Positions 1 through 11,736 of a stretch of DNA of 35,000 bases are shown here, piece after piece. How positions within the stretch are numbered: position 1 is the stretch's first letter; each line of letters begins with the position of its first letter. Origin of the DNA: Chrysomallon squamiferum (Eukaryota; Mollusca; Gastropoda; Neomphalida; Peltospiridae). The notes under the pieces were generated by a model that had not been told where the DNA came from, did no database searches, and worked only from the letters and a program-made list of their open reading frames with translations. The stretch spans positions 27,441,379 through 27,476,378 of the forward strand of contig CM022677.1 of assembly GCA_012295275.1 (NCBI GenBank), read 5' to 3'. A program made the translations under genes and the position numbers.

Positions 1-679
1 TATATATATATATTAAATACAAATATGAAGCTCAAACAGTAACAATTACAACTCACTCAATGAACTCAACTCAACTCAATTTAAGAATACGTATTTTTTG
101 CTAAAAATGAAAACGTCAATTTTAAACATTAACTGAAATTATCAACTCAAAATCAGAAACTCAAAACATTTCTAATACTCAAAAATTCCAAATTCTCTAT
201 TCATTAATTCCCTTTCACATTAAAAAGGGTTAATTTTGAAAACGTAGAGTTAATGTACTCATATCATGGTTGAAAAATCCTGACCCATCTCCTCATAGAT
301 AAGAAAATGATATATTAAAGAGTTTGAAATATTTATTGTATTTGTAGATTTATTACCTGTATTCTCACCTGCTTAGGTTAACGAGGTTTTGTTTGTTTTA
401 AAAGTGACAGGTAAGCAAGGATTTGCCAGGTATTTTTCCAGGTAACAGGAAAGAAGGACTTGAAACGATATCGGAATATTTCTTTGTAATTTGCGATTTA
501 AAAAATAAGTACATTAAAATGAAATTAATATAATACAGTTGTATAAAGATTAATATATTAAATTATTTCAAAATGAAAATAAAAAACAAAAATAACAAAA
601 CTTACTATATAATGTATACTTCTAAAATTAAAATTAAATATATTAAAAAATTAAAACATGTATATATTTAAAAATAATA

Positions 680-719
<40 letters not shown>

Positions 720-960
720 TAATAAAAATAAGATTAATAATAATGTAAGATTGAAAATAACATTAATAATAACAAAATTAATAATAAGATTAAAAATAAT
801 GTAACAACAACAACAATAAAAAATAATAAATCAATAAAAAATAAAAAATTAAAATTTTAAAAAAAACACACACAATCAAAACCCATGAATACTTAAAACA
901 ACAAAAAAAAACACTAATTAATATTTAAAAAGTAAAAAAAAAATTTATTTTTTTTTTTTT
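1..960. repeat. AT-rich DNA with TAA-type repeats
   Basis: Intron-like, very AT-rich. It holds a TA run at 1-12, an ACTCA-rich stretch near 50-80, TAA repeats at about 668-800, and A and T runs at 903-967. No coding signal. Confidence 0.6.
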
Positions 961-1260
961 TTTTTTAAATCGAGCCAAGGATAAATCTAATTTGAAACGT
1001 ATGTACGTGATAACGTGCATGTGAACGTACTTGAGACAGAGTCGCCGTGGTTACCCTGGCCAGTGAGGGACAGGCAGACTGCGACCACTAAGCAGTTGAT
1101 AAACAGTCTGGTGGTGAAATGAGACAGGGGACACTTCTAGCACACGACTACAAAAACACACTTGTCTCTGCTGGCTGCAGTCCTGTACTAGTAGCGTTAA
1201 GACAGTCTGGGATTTCTGACTGGGAGGGGGAGAGATGGAGAGGGGCAGAGAGGGAGGGGC

Positions 1261-1551
<291 letters not shown>

Positions 1552-1599
1552 TATATTCTAATAAACAGAGAGAGAAGAGAGTAATTCTTATAAACAAAC

Positions 1600-2660
1600 A
1601 GTCCAGTTATGGAGAGAAAAAATAAGCAAAAAACAAAACAAAAAGATGTACACAGAGAGCAGACTTAGGAGATAGAATGAGAAAAAGATACAGGCTATAG
1701 AGAAATACTGAAAAGAACCAAACAAGAATGAATGTAAAAGAAACAGCCATATGCATACAACAAGACAGTCAGACAGAGAGAGAGGAAAAAAGAGACAAAG
1801 AGAGAGAGATATGTAGCAATTATAGAAAAAAAAATAAAGAGATGGACAGACAGATAGAAATTAAGAAGAGTGAAAAGTAATTATTAAAACGAAAAAGAAA
1901 GATATGGACTGAAGGAGAGACAGACAGACAGACAGACAAGAAATTAAAACAGACAAGATGTAATGGCATTACTGAACACCACAGATACACACCTCTCTAT
2001 CTACAATCAAACGTAAACATCCAATGCAGACTGCCACTCCTTTCGAGGAGACAAGGAGGAGACAAGAAGGGGTGGGGACACTGAGGATGTGAAGACAAGG
2101 AGGCAGACGGGGGGATAGATGAAAGAGGAAGCAGACAACACAGGACTCAGTATTGCGTTTGTATATCAGCGCGCCAGGCCTGTATCGTCCCCTTACAAAC
2201 GCATGTCTCCCTCGACTCCAAAACACACACAAAACAAGCATTTTTCTTGTTATCTAACCACGTCTGATACACAGTGAGAGATGGAGGAAGGAAAGAAGAA
2301 GAGAAGAAAAGAAGAAAAAAAAACTGAGGGGAATGAGAGTCGAATTAAGAGCGATTCTGATGGAGGGAAGGAAGGAAGGAAGAGTGAAACTAGATGAATG
2401 AGAAGTGAGCGACGTTTTGTGAAAGGAGGTTAAAAAAAGAATGAATGAATGAATGCACAAGAGGGAAGAGTGAAACTAGATGAATGAGAGTTCATGAAGT
2501 GAGAGAGGAAAAGAAAAAGGAAGAATGAATGAATGAATGAGATGAAAGGAAAGAAGAAAAAAATGGAAAAATGAGGGTATATCAAGCGAGAGAAAAAAAA
2601 ATGAATGAATGAAAGGAAAGAACAGAAAAACGAATGACAATCAAGTGAAGAATAATGAAT
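1600..2660. repeat. Purine-rich kilobase with GAAT, GACA and GGAA tracts
   Basis: The plus strand is dominated by A and G. It holds GACA repeats near 1921-1938, GGAA near 2365-2380, and GAAT runs near 2440-2455, 2523-2542 and 2602-2612. A more mixed island at about 1970-2240 has no recognised coding function. Confidence 0.6.
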
Positions 2661-3055
2661 AAACAGAAAAAAACAAGAATGACAAAAATTTTATTTCAAT
2701 TGAATTCATACCAACTCCTCCCCTTAAATTAACATTTCCCAAAATCTACACTGCTTCACAAACCAATTCACAGACAGACAGACACACACACACACACACA
2801 CACACCCCTTCGTATCTGCCCAGGAATCTACCCAGTGTTTCACAAATACACAACATTAAGCTCCAACCCACCTTTACAAAAGCTACCCACCTTGATGCCC
2901 TTCCCATTTCAAACCCAGCAAATCTTTCTTCAAAATGAACAAGTCAGTAACACAATATTGCTTCCATTGTGAACTGTTAAAAAAAATCTTATCATTTCAA
3001 AAATCTCACCCCCCCTCCCGTTCAACCAGTTTTGTGAAGTGTTCACACACCCAAT
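2661..3055. other. Unique intronic DNA
   Basis: Mixed, C-rich on the plus strand, with a CA run at 2783-2806. I see no exon or RNA gene. Confidence 0.4.
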
Positions 3056-3470
3056 AGTTGTATTTTTTTAGTTAGTAATAACGTTTTACTAGCTGTTTTA
3101 TTAGTTGTGTGTTTACTAGTTGTTTTAGTTACGTTTTACTAGCTTTTTCAGTTACGTTTTATTAGCTGTGTGTTTACTAGTTGTTTTTGTTACGTTTTAC
3201 TAGCTGTTTTATTAGTTGTGTGTTTACTAGGTGTTTCAGTTACGTTTTACTAGCTGTGTGTTTACTAGTTGTTTTACTAGTTACATTTTATTAGTTATTT
3301 TTGCTATTTATGTCTTATTGGCTGTTTTCCAATTTGTTATTTTACTAGGTATGTTTTTACTAGTTGAGTTTCACTAGTTTTGTGTTACTAGTTGTATTTT
3401 ACTAGCTGCGTTACTGGTTGTGTTTACTAGTTACATTTTATTAGTGTTTTTTTACTAGTTGTGTTAATAT
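3056..3470. repeat. TTTACTAG-type minisatellite
   Basis: About 20 variants of TTTACTAG or TTTATTAG with short T/G-rich spacers. A longer unit is visible: ACGTTTTACTAGCTGTTTTA recurs at about 3079 and 3191, a period near 112 bp. Confidence 0.8.
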
Positions 3471-4540
3471 TCAAAGTGCAGTTTTTCTGGTAAATAAATA
3501 AATAATTTATGTCTTTTTTTCTTTTTTTCATATGTTTTGTTTGTTTACTTTTGAAATGTAAATAAGGTTTCAAAATACAAGCGTGCAATATATACATACT
3601 CACAGAAACACACATACATACACAGACACACAGAGATAATCATGTATTTTGTACGTTTAAAGGATATTTTTTACTTAAATTGTATCTTTTGTTAAAAAGA
3701 AAAGACAAACAAAACATCAGCAAATAACAGTAATTTAAAACCACAGATGATAATAATGAATAAACAAACAAAACAATCGCAAATATAACAAAATAAATAA
3801 ATTACACATTTGATTATTATATTCACTAATTACCAATCTTTCCTAAAAATAAAGTCATTATATAATTATATAAAAATGTAAAATAAGTATTTCACCAAGT
3901 ATAAAAATTATTTGATTTTACAGTTACTGAACAAAAACTTTTCCTTTTATTAGTAGTTACAATCTGAAGTTAAAATAAGAATTTTTTCCCCATAGCAGTA
4001 TTTTCACTTCTCCAATAGACATTCTAAACATCTCCCAAATACCCCTCACCCCCCCTAATCCACCCTTAAAAAGAACCCCACATCCATTTGTGTTAACATG
4101 TATACAGTTTGACAGCAATATTATATAATTCAAACTACCCACTTAAACAACAAATTTTTAGTTTCAGTGCACAAAAATAACATTCATTTCTCACATACCA
4201 GTGAAAGACGGCATCCATTTTACACCCACCCCTAGAACTCACCCACCCTTAGAAAGCGACCCACCCCCGTTTTCTCCCCCTCGTCAAGTATTAAATGTGA
4301 AGTATTTTTTTAGAGCCAACAGCCACCGTTCAGTTCAGTATACAAAAACCATCTGACAATTCCCGTGGGTCATCACCATTTCTGCCAAACACCCACCCAC
4401 CCTCCCCCTACCCCTGGAATCTGCCCTGGCAACGGAGCCCCACCACTATAATTAGACCCTGATCCCTCCCCAGTACTCAAATGTCTATCTAGTAATTCAC
4501 GTTGATGCCTAGCTTGATAGTACAGGAGACAGCGTTGCTG
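3471..4540. other. AT-rich intronic DNA, no gene seen
   Basis: A low-complexity AT-rich first half is followed by a C-rich stretch (4000-4480) with CCACCC tracts. No supported exon. Confidence 0.4.
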
Positions 4541-4616
4541 TATTGTAAACTTACAAAAGACCAGTCCATTCTCGCAGCCAAGGGGTGTCAGGTTGAGACT
4601 GCGTTACAAGGAATTT

Positions 4617-4621
4617 TTTTT

Positions 4622-4658
<37 letters not shown>

Positions 4659-4860
4659 GTTTGAAGTTCTTTGGCTAAAAGAATTTTTTTGCCAATAGGG
4701 TTGGTTAGAAAAAGGAGAGAGGATCGGTAAAAAAAATATAAATAAATAAATAATTAAATAAAATACTACTACTACTACTACTACTACTAATAATAATAAT
4801 AATAATAATGAAATATAATAAATAAATAAATAAATACAGTTTAAATGCTTAGTAAGCAAA
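4617..4860. repeat. T run followed by AAAT, ACT and TAA microsatellites
   Basis: A poly(T) of about 30 at 4621-4650, then AAAT copies (4737-4762), ACT copies (4765-4788), TAA copies and AAAT copies (4815-4836). Confidence 0.85.
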
Positions 4861-5059
4861 ATAAACTATACTGTTCACTGCTTTTTAGGTTGTATTTTTT
4901 CTTTCTTTCTTTCTTTCTCTCTCCCCCCATTCCAATGTTTATTTTTTTGAATGTATGAGATCATTTTATTATTACTTTATTTGTTTTTAAATGTTTGTGT
5001 GTATATTTGTTAACATCATTATTCTTAATATTGCTATGGATGTTTCTTTGGTTATGATG

Positions 5060-5080
5060 ATGATAATAGTTATTACTACA

Positions 5081-5123
<43 letters not shown>

Positions 5124-5490
5124 TTACTACTACTACTACTATTATTACAACCACTACTACTACTACTACTACTACTATTGTTATTACTGCTTACCATTAC
5201 TATTATTATTATTACTAATAGTATTACTACTATTATTATTACAACCACTACTACTATTACTACTACTACCACTACTACTATTATTATTATTACCATTACT
5301 ATTACTATTATTATTATTATTATTATTATTATTACTAATAGTATTACTACTATTATTACTACAACTGCTATATTATTCCATTTAAAATTATTACTATGCT
5401 TAATATGATTACAACAGCTACAACAACTTCTTCTGCCACTAATACTACTATTTATAATAATAATAACAATAACAATAACAATAATTACAA
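5060..5490. repeat. ACT/ATT trinucleotide complex
   Basis: Interspersed ACT, ATT and ACA triplets with a partly repeated segment (TATTACTAATAGTATTACTA at about 5210 and 5331), then AAC/AAT triplets to 5490. Long Thr/Ile or Ser/Asn frames here are triplet artefacts. From 5490 to 6000 there is AT-rich DNA with scattered GTAGTT triplets and no gene. Confidence 0.85.
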
Positions 5491-6039
5491 CAATAAAGTT
5501 ACTGATATATTTGTGCTGGTAGTCAACATGGTTGTTTCAGTTAAAATACATACGGTTGTTGTAGTTGATGCAAATGTAAAAATGTGAAAATAATTATGGG
5601 ATATGATAATCAATATGGTTGTAACAGCAGTCAGAATAATTATTAATGAAATGATCAGAACAAGTGTGGTTGTAGTAGTTATGACTGATGCACTTGTTTG
5701 TAGTAGTAGTAGTCTGAACATTTATAGATTACTAATCCACACTTTGGCTGAGATGATCGTGGTTGTGGTAGTAGCAGCATTGATACTGGGGTTAAAGAAA
5801 CAGCCACATTGTAACATAAAGCAACAACACAAAGTGCTAGCATGAAGAAAAGCAATATTTAAAATGGAGTCTTCATGCCACATACTTCAGTCAATAAAAC
5901 AGCTGGAATCTGTGCAGGGCCAGAGAAGATCAAACCCGATTTGAATTTTATAGTCTGTTATCTGCTTTCTGGAAAATACTATCAGCGACACCGAGGAAAT
6001 GTATGTTTCCTCGTTACTATTATTATTATTATATATATA

Positions 6040-7220
6040 TATAATGTGTGTGTAAATATAAACAGTGGTTTAGAAAATGGTGTTAGAGAAAAATAATGAT
6101 TTCTAAACAAATAATATTTATATATGTGTATATGTGAATAGTGATTTAGAAAAAAGAGAAACATAATGATTTCTAAACAAATATTTATATATAATATGTG
6201 TATATGTAAATAGTTGTTGAAGAAAAATAATTTGTAAACAAATATTATATATATATGTGTATAGATATATATATATATATATATACACACATACATACAT
6301 ACATAAAATAGTGTTAGATGTAATAATAATTTCTATGTAAGTAGGATTGTACATGTGTGTATATGAATAGATGTTTAGTAAAATAGTATTAAATGTAAAA
6401 ATATGTATAATTTCCTCATGACTATTATTATATATAATGTGTGTGTATTTAATCAAACAGTGACTAGAAAATAGCTTTAGAGAAAATAATAGTTTCTATC
6501 CAAATATTAGATATAATAAAAAGTTCTTTAGAAAACAGTATTTTGATATACAAGAAATGTGTATTTCCTTATGACTGTTATAATTATGCATATATTCAGA
6601 AAAAAATGTTAGATGTAGTAATTTCTATACAAATATTATTATGAATGGGTATGAGAAAACAATTATTATTATGTGCATGAATGTTTAAGTATGTATGCAT
6701 ATATATATATAGATAGATAGATAGATAGTGTTTTGAAAATATTAGATACAGTAATAATTAATATATACTTATCATGATATAGTATAGAAACTAGTATTAT
6801 ATAGGAAATGTTTTCTAAGTATTAGAAGAAAGAAATTCTTTTTACATAATATTTATTATGTATCTATCTAAACTGTTGTTTAGAAAATAGTTTTAATATA
6901 AGAAATTTGAATGGATGGATGTATGTATGTATCTTTGTACATGTATTAAATGTTATTTAGAAGGTGATACTAGACATTAAAACATATCTGCACAACTATT
7001 ATTTTGTTTATCCATTTTAACTATTACTATATATAATTTATTGTTTAGAAAATAGTATATACTAGATGTAAAAATACATATTTCTACTCAACTGTTATTA
7101 CTGTACATAGCTGTGGTTTGTGAATAATTATTTACAAAGTAACTACTCTTTTCTACACAACTGTCACCATACAACTCCTAAAGACTGTTGTACTGAAAAC
7201 AGTATTACGAAAACAGAAAA
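6040..7220. repeat. Decayed tandem array of about 75-85 bp units
   Basis: A core TTTAGAAAATAG, followed by GTTAGATGTAATAAT, TTTCTATACAAATATTA and TATATAATGTGTGTATATG, recurs in worn form. Core copies lie near 6070, 6144, 6373, 6463, 6528, 6880, 6957 and 7043. The AT and GATA runs at 6240-6310 and 6695-6728 grew inside it. Confidence 0.6.
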
Positions 7221-7260
7221 TAGTACAAATGTCCAAAAGAATCTATAGTTTAGAAATCTG

Positions 7261-7720
7261 TCACACACACACACACGCATGCATGCATGCACGCAAACAT
7301 TCTGCACAAAAACATACATAATAGTTTTGTTTTGGCAGTTTTGGAGGCAAGAGTTAGTTTTAATTATTATTTGGATAAAACATACAATAAATTAAATATT
7401 TCTGGAAAGCTGTGTGTAACCTTTTTTTCTTTTTTCTTTTTAAATAAATAAAATACTGAGAATTGATGAAATCAGTAATCACAAAGATGTAAAACATACT
7501 TCACATTATATGATGATGACGACAAAGATGATGACAAAGTTTCAGTGTGGATGATCACACACACACACACACAAATGACTAAGTAGATAATGATTATTAT
7601 CTAGATGATTATGGTAATGATTTTAGATGATTATAACGTAGATGATGATTGTTATTACAGAACAATGTTGATGTAAATGATTTTTAACTTCTTCATAACC
7701 CTGTTACATTGTAACTGATG
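7261..7720. repeat. CA, GCAT and GATGA-type simple repeats
   Basis: CA and GCAT copies at 7261-7292, GATGAC-like triplets near 7510-7545, CA at 7556-7573 and GAT-rich DNA to 7680. Intronic. Confidence 0.7.
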
Positions 7721-7922
7721 TCGTAACATTTATAAATAACGTCAACTTTACCATTCATTTAACTGCCTACACACTAGTTGGCTCAAGTACATATTCTCTG
7801 GGCAACAGTCCCAGAATTTTGCTAAATGACCTACACAGTATTTTTGAAAATGACAGAACTGAGTCGGGGGAAGGGTGATGTGATCATACCCCCTCCTGTT
7901 TGTTCTGAGTTTCTGCTTTACT

Positions 7923-7935
7923 GGGATTTGAACCC
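7923..7935 (-). mobile_element. Possible tRNA-SINE remnant (B-box-like sequence)
   Basis: The minus strand reads GGGTTCAAATCCC, close to the Pol III B box (GGTTCGANTCC). No A box, cloverleaf or tail is visible, so a tRNA gene is unlikely. A worn SINE scrap in the SMAD intron is the best guess. Confidence 0.25.
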
Positions 7936-8005
7936 ACTGTCAGCCAGTTCTGAAGTTGGTGTGGAGATATGTAAGAAGAAATAAAATAATGAAATGGCGA
8001 CTTAC

Positions 8006-8077
8006 CGTTATAATAATCTTGTCGAGGTAAGGGAGTTAATCCTGTTTCTGTTTCATCTGGTACAGGAGAAAAACCAT
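8006..8077 (-). CDS. Smad6/7: Smad6/7 linker exon 3
   Basis: A 72-bp exon, phase 1 to phase 1, with an ATTGCAG acceptor and a GTAAGT donor. Joined to the previous exon it gives K-D-GFSPVPDETETGLTPLP then RQDYYN. The ETET and acidic/proline content recall the linker before MH2 in SMAD6. The acceptor's pyrimidine tract is made by the ATT microsatellite directly next to it. The next exon should start MH2 (a WC.VAYWE type motif); I could not find it between 1 and 8005. Confidence 0.68.
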
Positions 8078-8080
8078 CTG

Positions 8081-8081
8081 C

Positions 8082-8112
<31 letters not shown>

Positions 8113-8350
8113 ATAATAATAATAATGATGATGATGACAACAATAACAATAATAACAATGATAATAATAATAGTAATAATAACAACAATAATATAGATGA
8201 TAATGATAATAGTTATATTAGCGATGATGATGATGATCATCATAATAATAACAATAATAACAATGATAATAATAACAGGAATAACAGTAAAAATAACAAC
8301 AAAATGATAATAAAAACAGAATAATACAATACTAAATGACAGTAACAATA
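8081..8350. repeat. TAA/ACA/GAT microsatellite abutting the Smad6/7 exon 3 acceptor
   Basis: Imperfect AAT, AAC and GAT triplets start four bases from the exon's acceptor AG (8078-8079). On the transcript strand the array supplies the T-rich tract before the acceptor. Confidence 0.85.
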
Positions 8351-8880
8351 ATAATTAAACAATAACATAAAACAGACTGGTTACAAACATATTAAACTGT
8401 TCCTGGTATCAGATACCAGTAATGATTGCTACACCTGAAAAGAAACCCGAAGTTAATTTCCCAGTGATGTAAGCGTTGATAACACAGTAAAAAATAATAT
8501 TACAGATATTCAACTGTCATCTAGTTTTATTCTGTGACTGTAACTTATTAAAACATATTTTATTTTAATTATTTTTTATTTCATTTCATTTATCCACTAT
8601 TAATATTATTCACAGAATTTTTTCTAAAGTCTATTTGGGAATGTTTTTTCTTAACATCATTAAACATAATCTGTATATTGTTATAGCAATGAAAAGTTAC
8701 TAGCTCCATTTTTCAAAAGCGGTAACTGATTTGTATTGATATACCCAGTTTGGTTATTTTCAAGATTAATAAATTAATCTTCTGTCTGATTGACTTATTG
8801 ATCTCCAATACTCTGACTGATTAGCAAGTGATTAAATAACAGTTCTTTTCAACTTCCGATCAGGTTGGCAGTAAATGGAT

Positions 8881-9240
8881 TAACTCCATTCTGACATCCG
8901 ATTGGTTAACAGTAATCAGAGAACAATGGCGTCTGATTGGTCTGTTAATGACACCAAATCTGTTTCCTCACTTCTGATTGGTTATCAATGACCAGAACAC
9001 TTTGTATTGTGACATCTGATTGGTTTGTTGTTTATTTATAAGCTGAAATGTCTGGTTTTCTAGTTTTGGTTATTAATCCAGTCTCCGCAGTGACTGACAG
9101 AGAGTTGTTTTATTATTCAGCTGCTGATTGGCTGACTGACACAACTCACAGCCAATACCTGTCACTGATTGTTTCGTGGTCATTTATTGGTTGTTTTTTT
9201 ATGGCCAATCAGTGATTTCTTTATAACCAATCACTGACAG
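8881..9240. promoter_or_regulatory. Clustered ATTGG/CCAAT boxes in a Smad6/7 intron
   Basis: Nine ATTGG or CCAAT pentamers occur in about 330 bp. Forward GATTGG lies at 8900, 8935, 8976, 9018 and 9126, and ATTGG at 9186. Inverted CCAAT lies at 9152, 9205 and 9227. Several sit in a shared CTGATTGGTT context spaced 35-42 bp apart, so they may be a decayed tandem repeat as well as possible NF-Y sites. Confidence 0.4.
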
Positions 9241-9304
9241 ATTAATGATAACGATGTCATCAGTTAATAGCTTTTGCTTCCTGTTTATACTGTCTGTTGC
9301 TGCT

Positions 9305-9660
9305 GTTGTTGTTACTATTACCACCACCACCACCACCACAACAACTACCACAAATTTTACAACAACTAGAGTTACTACAAATTTTTACTACTACTACTAA
9401 TACAATTAATACAACATTGATATTACTAAAACAGAGTTGTGTTTTGCTGCTGCATCTATTCTACTAACAAGTTACTTGCTGTTATTACTATCATTACTAC
9501 TACTACTGCTACTATTTCTACTACAACTACTACAACATTGATACTGCTACTAAAACATATCACTTGTGTTATTTCTGCTGCATCTATTACTACTACAATT
9601 ACTGCTGCTGTTATTACTATCATTACTACTACTACCTCTACTACAACTACAACAGCTGCC
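9305..9660. repeat. ACT-rich triplet region with a 120-bp duplication
   Basis: ACAACATTGATA followed by CTGCTGCATCTATT and TTATTACTATCATTACTACT occurs twice, near 9411-9530 and 9531-9655. Each copy also holds ACT triplets. Confidence 0.7.
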
Positions 9661-9854
9661 CTAAAGGTATTTTTACCATATCATTAATATTTCTACAGTT
9701 AATCAAACTACTGTTATCAAAAATAAAAATAATAATAAATAAATAAATTAATTTTTAAAAAGGAGAATGTTTGAAGTAAACTTTGTACCAACTACCCACG
9801 ATACCACAATATTACTGGTATGTTTCTATGGTAACAATAACTATAAAGACAATA

Positions 9855-10010
9855 ATAATGATGCTGATGATGACGATGATGGTTTCAGTGATGTTACCGA
9901 TGATGAAAACGACTTTATGATGATAACATCATGTTAATATTAATAATGATGATGGTACTGATGATGATAATGTTGATGATGATGATGACGACGTTGATGA
10001 TGTTGTAGAG
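9855..10010. repeat. GAT-rich triplet region
   Basis: GATGAT, GACGAT and related triplets directly downstream (in gene order) of Smad6/7 exon 2. They reach to within about 10 bp of its donor. Confidence 0.75.
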
Positions 10011-10017
10011 TACTCAC

Positions 10018-10077
10018 CTTTAGTAGCTACCCGTTCTATTGTGTTTTGATTTGGACTTTGAGTAGGAGAAGAGTGTT
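10018..10077 (-). CDS. Smad6/7: Smad6/7 linker exon 2
   Basis: A 60-bp exon with an ATTTTCAG acceptor and a GTGAGT donor, starting and ending in phase 1. With the G from the MH1 exon it reads E-HSSPTQSPNQNTIERVATK. The E plus Ser/Pro-rich start sits where vertebrate i-SMADs have ESPPPPYSR, but no PPxY is present. It is assigned to the SMAD by strand, matching phase and splice signals on both sides; the linker itself is not conserved enough to prove this. Confidence 0.72.
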
Positions 10078-11736
10078 CTGAAAATAAATTTAAAAAGTGT
10101 CGTAACTTTAATATAAAAATAAATAACTGTGAAAACACATTTATACACACACAAACACAGACACTTATATAACTACACATTTTTACACAAGTGTGTATTT
10201 CACAATACAACTATAAAACAAAATAAAAATATATAAATATTTAGGCTGTTGGATGTTGGAGATAAATATATAAATTAAATATTATTAAAAAATGGTTTAT
10301 TTAATAGCTCTTCGTGTATAAATTGAAAGTTAAATTAAAACAGCTTAAAGAGTTGTTTTAAATAAATAAATATAATAAATAAATAAAAATAAAACAGATA
10401 AATACAAAATAGTGACAGATTTAGTTATATAATCATTGAAACATTTTTACTAAATAAAAGAACGAATTACATACAAATATGCAAACATTTTTCATTTCAC
10501 ATTTACAACCAAAACAAGAATTTTTATGAAACATTTCTATAAATTTTACCTTTCATTCAAAATAGATATTTATAAAGTTTACAGAATTTTACTCCAATTA
10601 TTAAAAAAGTGAAAAGATAAAACAAATTATGAATATGTTTCAGTTATTTAAAAATTAAAGTAAACTGATATTAGAGAACATGAATATTTTTTTCAAAATT
10701 TAAAATTATGTTTATTCTAGAAATAGCTGAAGTTTTGATGTTTAAGCTTTTCGAAATATCCAGTAAAGTGACACAAATTATACAAATGTTTATTGTTTTT
10801 ATTTATTTATTTATTTTGAGATAATTTGTTATTATTACATTCATATTATCTTATTTGTTATTACTATTACTATAACTACTAGTACTTTTATTATTATAGT
10901 TTTTATTTAGTTTATTTAGTTTATTTAGTTTTAGTTAATTTTAGTAACAGTAGCAGTAGTAATAGTTATAGTATATTAGAGTAAATGTATAAGAAAATAA
11001 AAATATGAAATAAAATAAAACTAATTAAACAGAGAGAGGGAGAGATCTAAAATAAATTCTTTAACAGTTATCAAGATTTATTTCAAATTTGAAATTTTAA
11101 AAAATATTTTTCATATAGCCACTGGGAACATTATCCTTGAAATATGAGTAGAATTTATTGTACGCTCTGCCAAGTTTTTGTCACAGTCATTTTGTACATA
11201 GAAAGGTAACAATAACAATTTTTCTATTACGTCAAAACATTTTGAGTTTTGGTTACATTTAGGTCATAATAGAGCGACATTCTCAAACTATGTTTAATAA
11301 TTTGCAGTTTAAAAATAGCAAAGAATTACAGGAAAGTAAGAAAAAATAGCAAGACTATGATATGGCTATTATTCCGTTAATCTGTTTTAAAAACGATTGT
11401 GTTTTCTTTAAAATATTACGTGAAAAATATAATCGCTAATGAATCAATACTGAATGATGTACTTATTTTAACATTTTTAGTCTTCTTTTTTTCAGTTATA
11501 TATATACATACATATACACACATGTAATTTCTTTTATTTATTTATTTTTTACGATCTACCGAAAAACAATTATTGTACAAACTACAAAGTTATTTTTCGA
11601 AGGAAGCCACATCTTCAAAGGTATTTCCCCGGCAATCTATATCCCCTTAATAATGGACTTGACCAAGTCACAAACAAATATGGCCGTCGACATGCAGGCG
11701 CCAGTAAAGGGGGGAACATTTTTTCGCCCATTTTAC
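10078..11736. other. Smad6/7 intron 1
   Basis: AT-rich, comparatively free of long microsatellites, and without an obvious exon. I looked for a PPxY-coding exon here and did not find one. Confidence 0.5.

Noticed and set aside
1969-2241. 90-codon minus-strand frame
   Set aside because: Low-complexity Cys/Leu/Ser composition from purine-rich DNA; no splice-bounded exon and no recognised motif.
7890-7990. tRNA gene at the B-box-like sequence
   Set aside because: No A box, acceptor stem or anticodon arm could be drawn around it.
11615-11736. Continuation of the SMAD frame past LLLKT
   Set aside because: A GTAAAA donor in phase with exon 2 fits better, and the read-through residues do not resemble a SMAD linker, although they include FPPLLAP.
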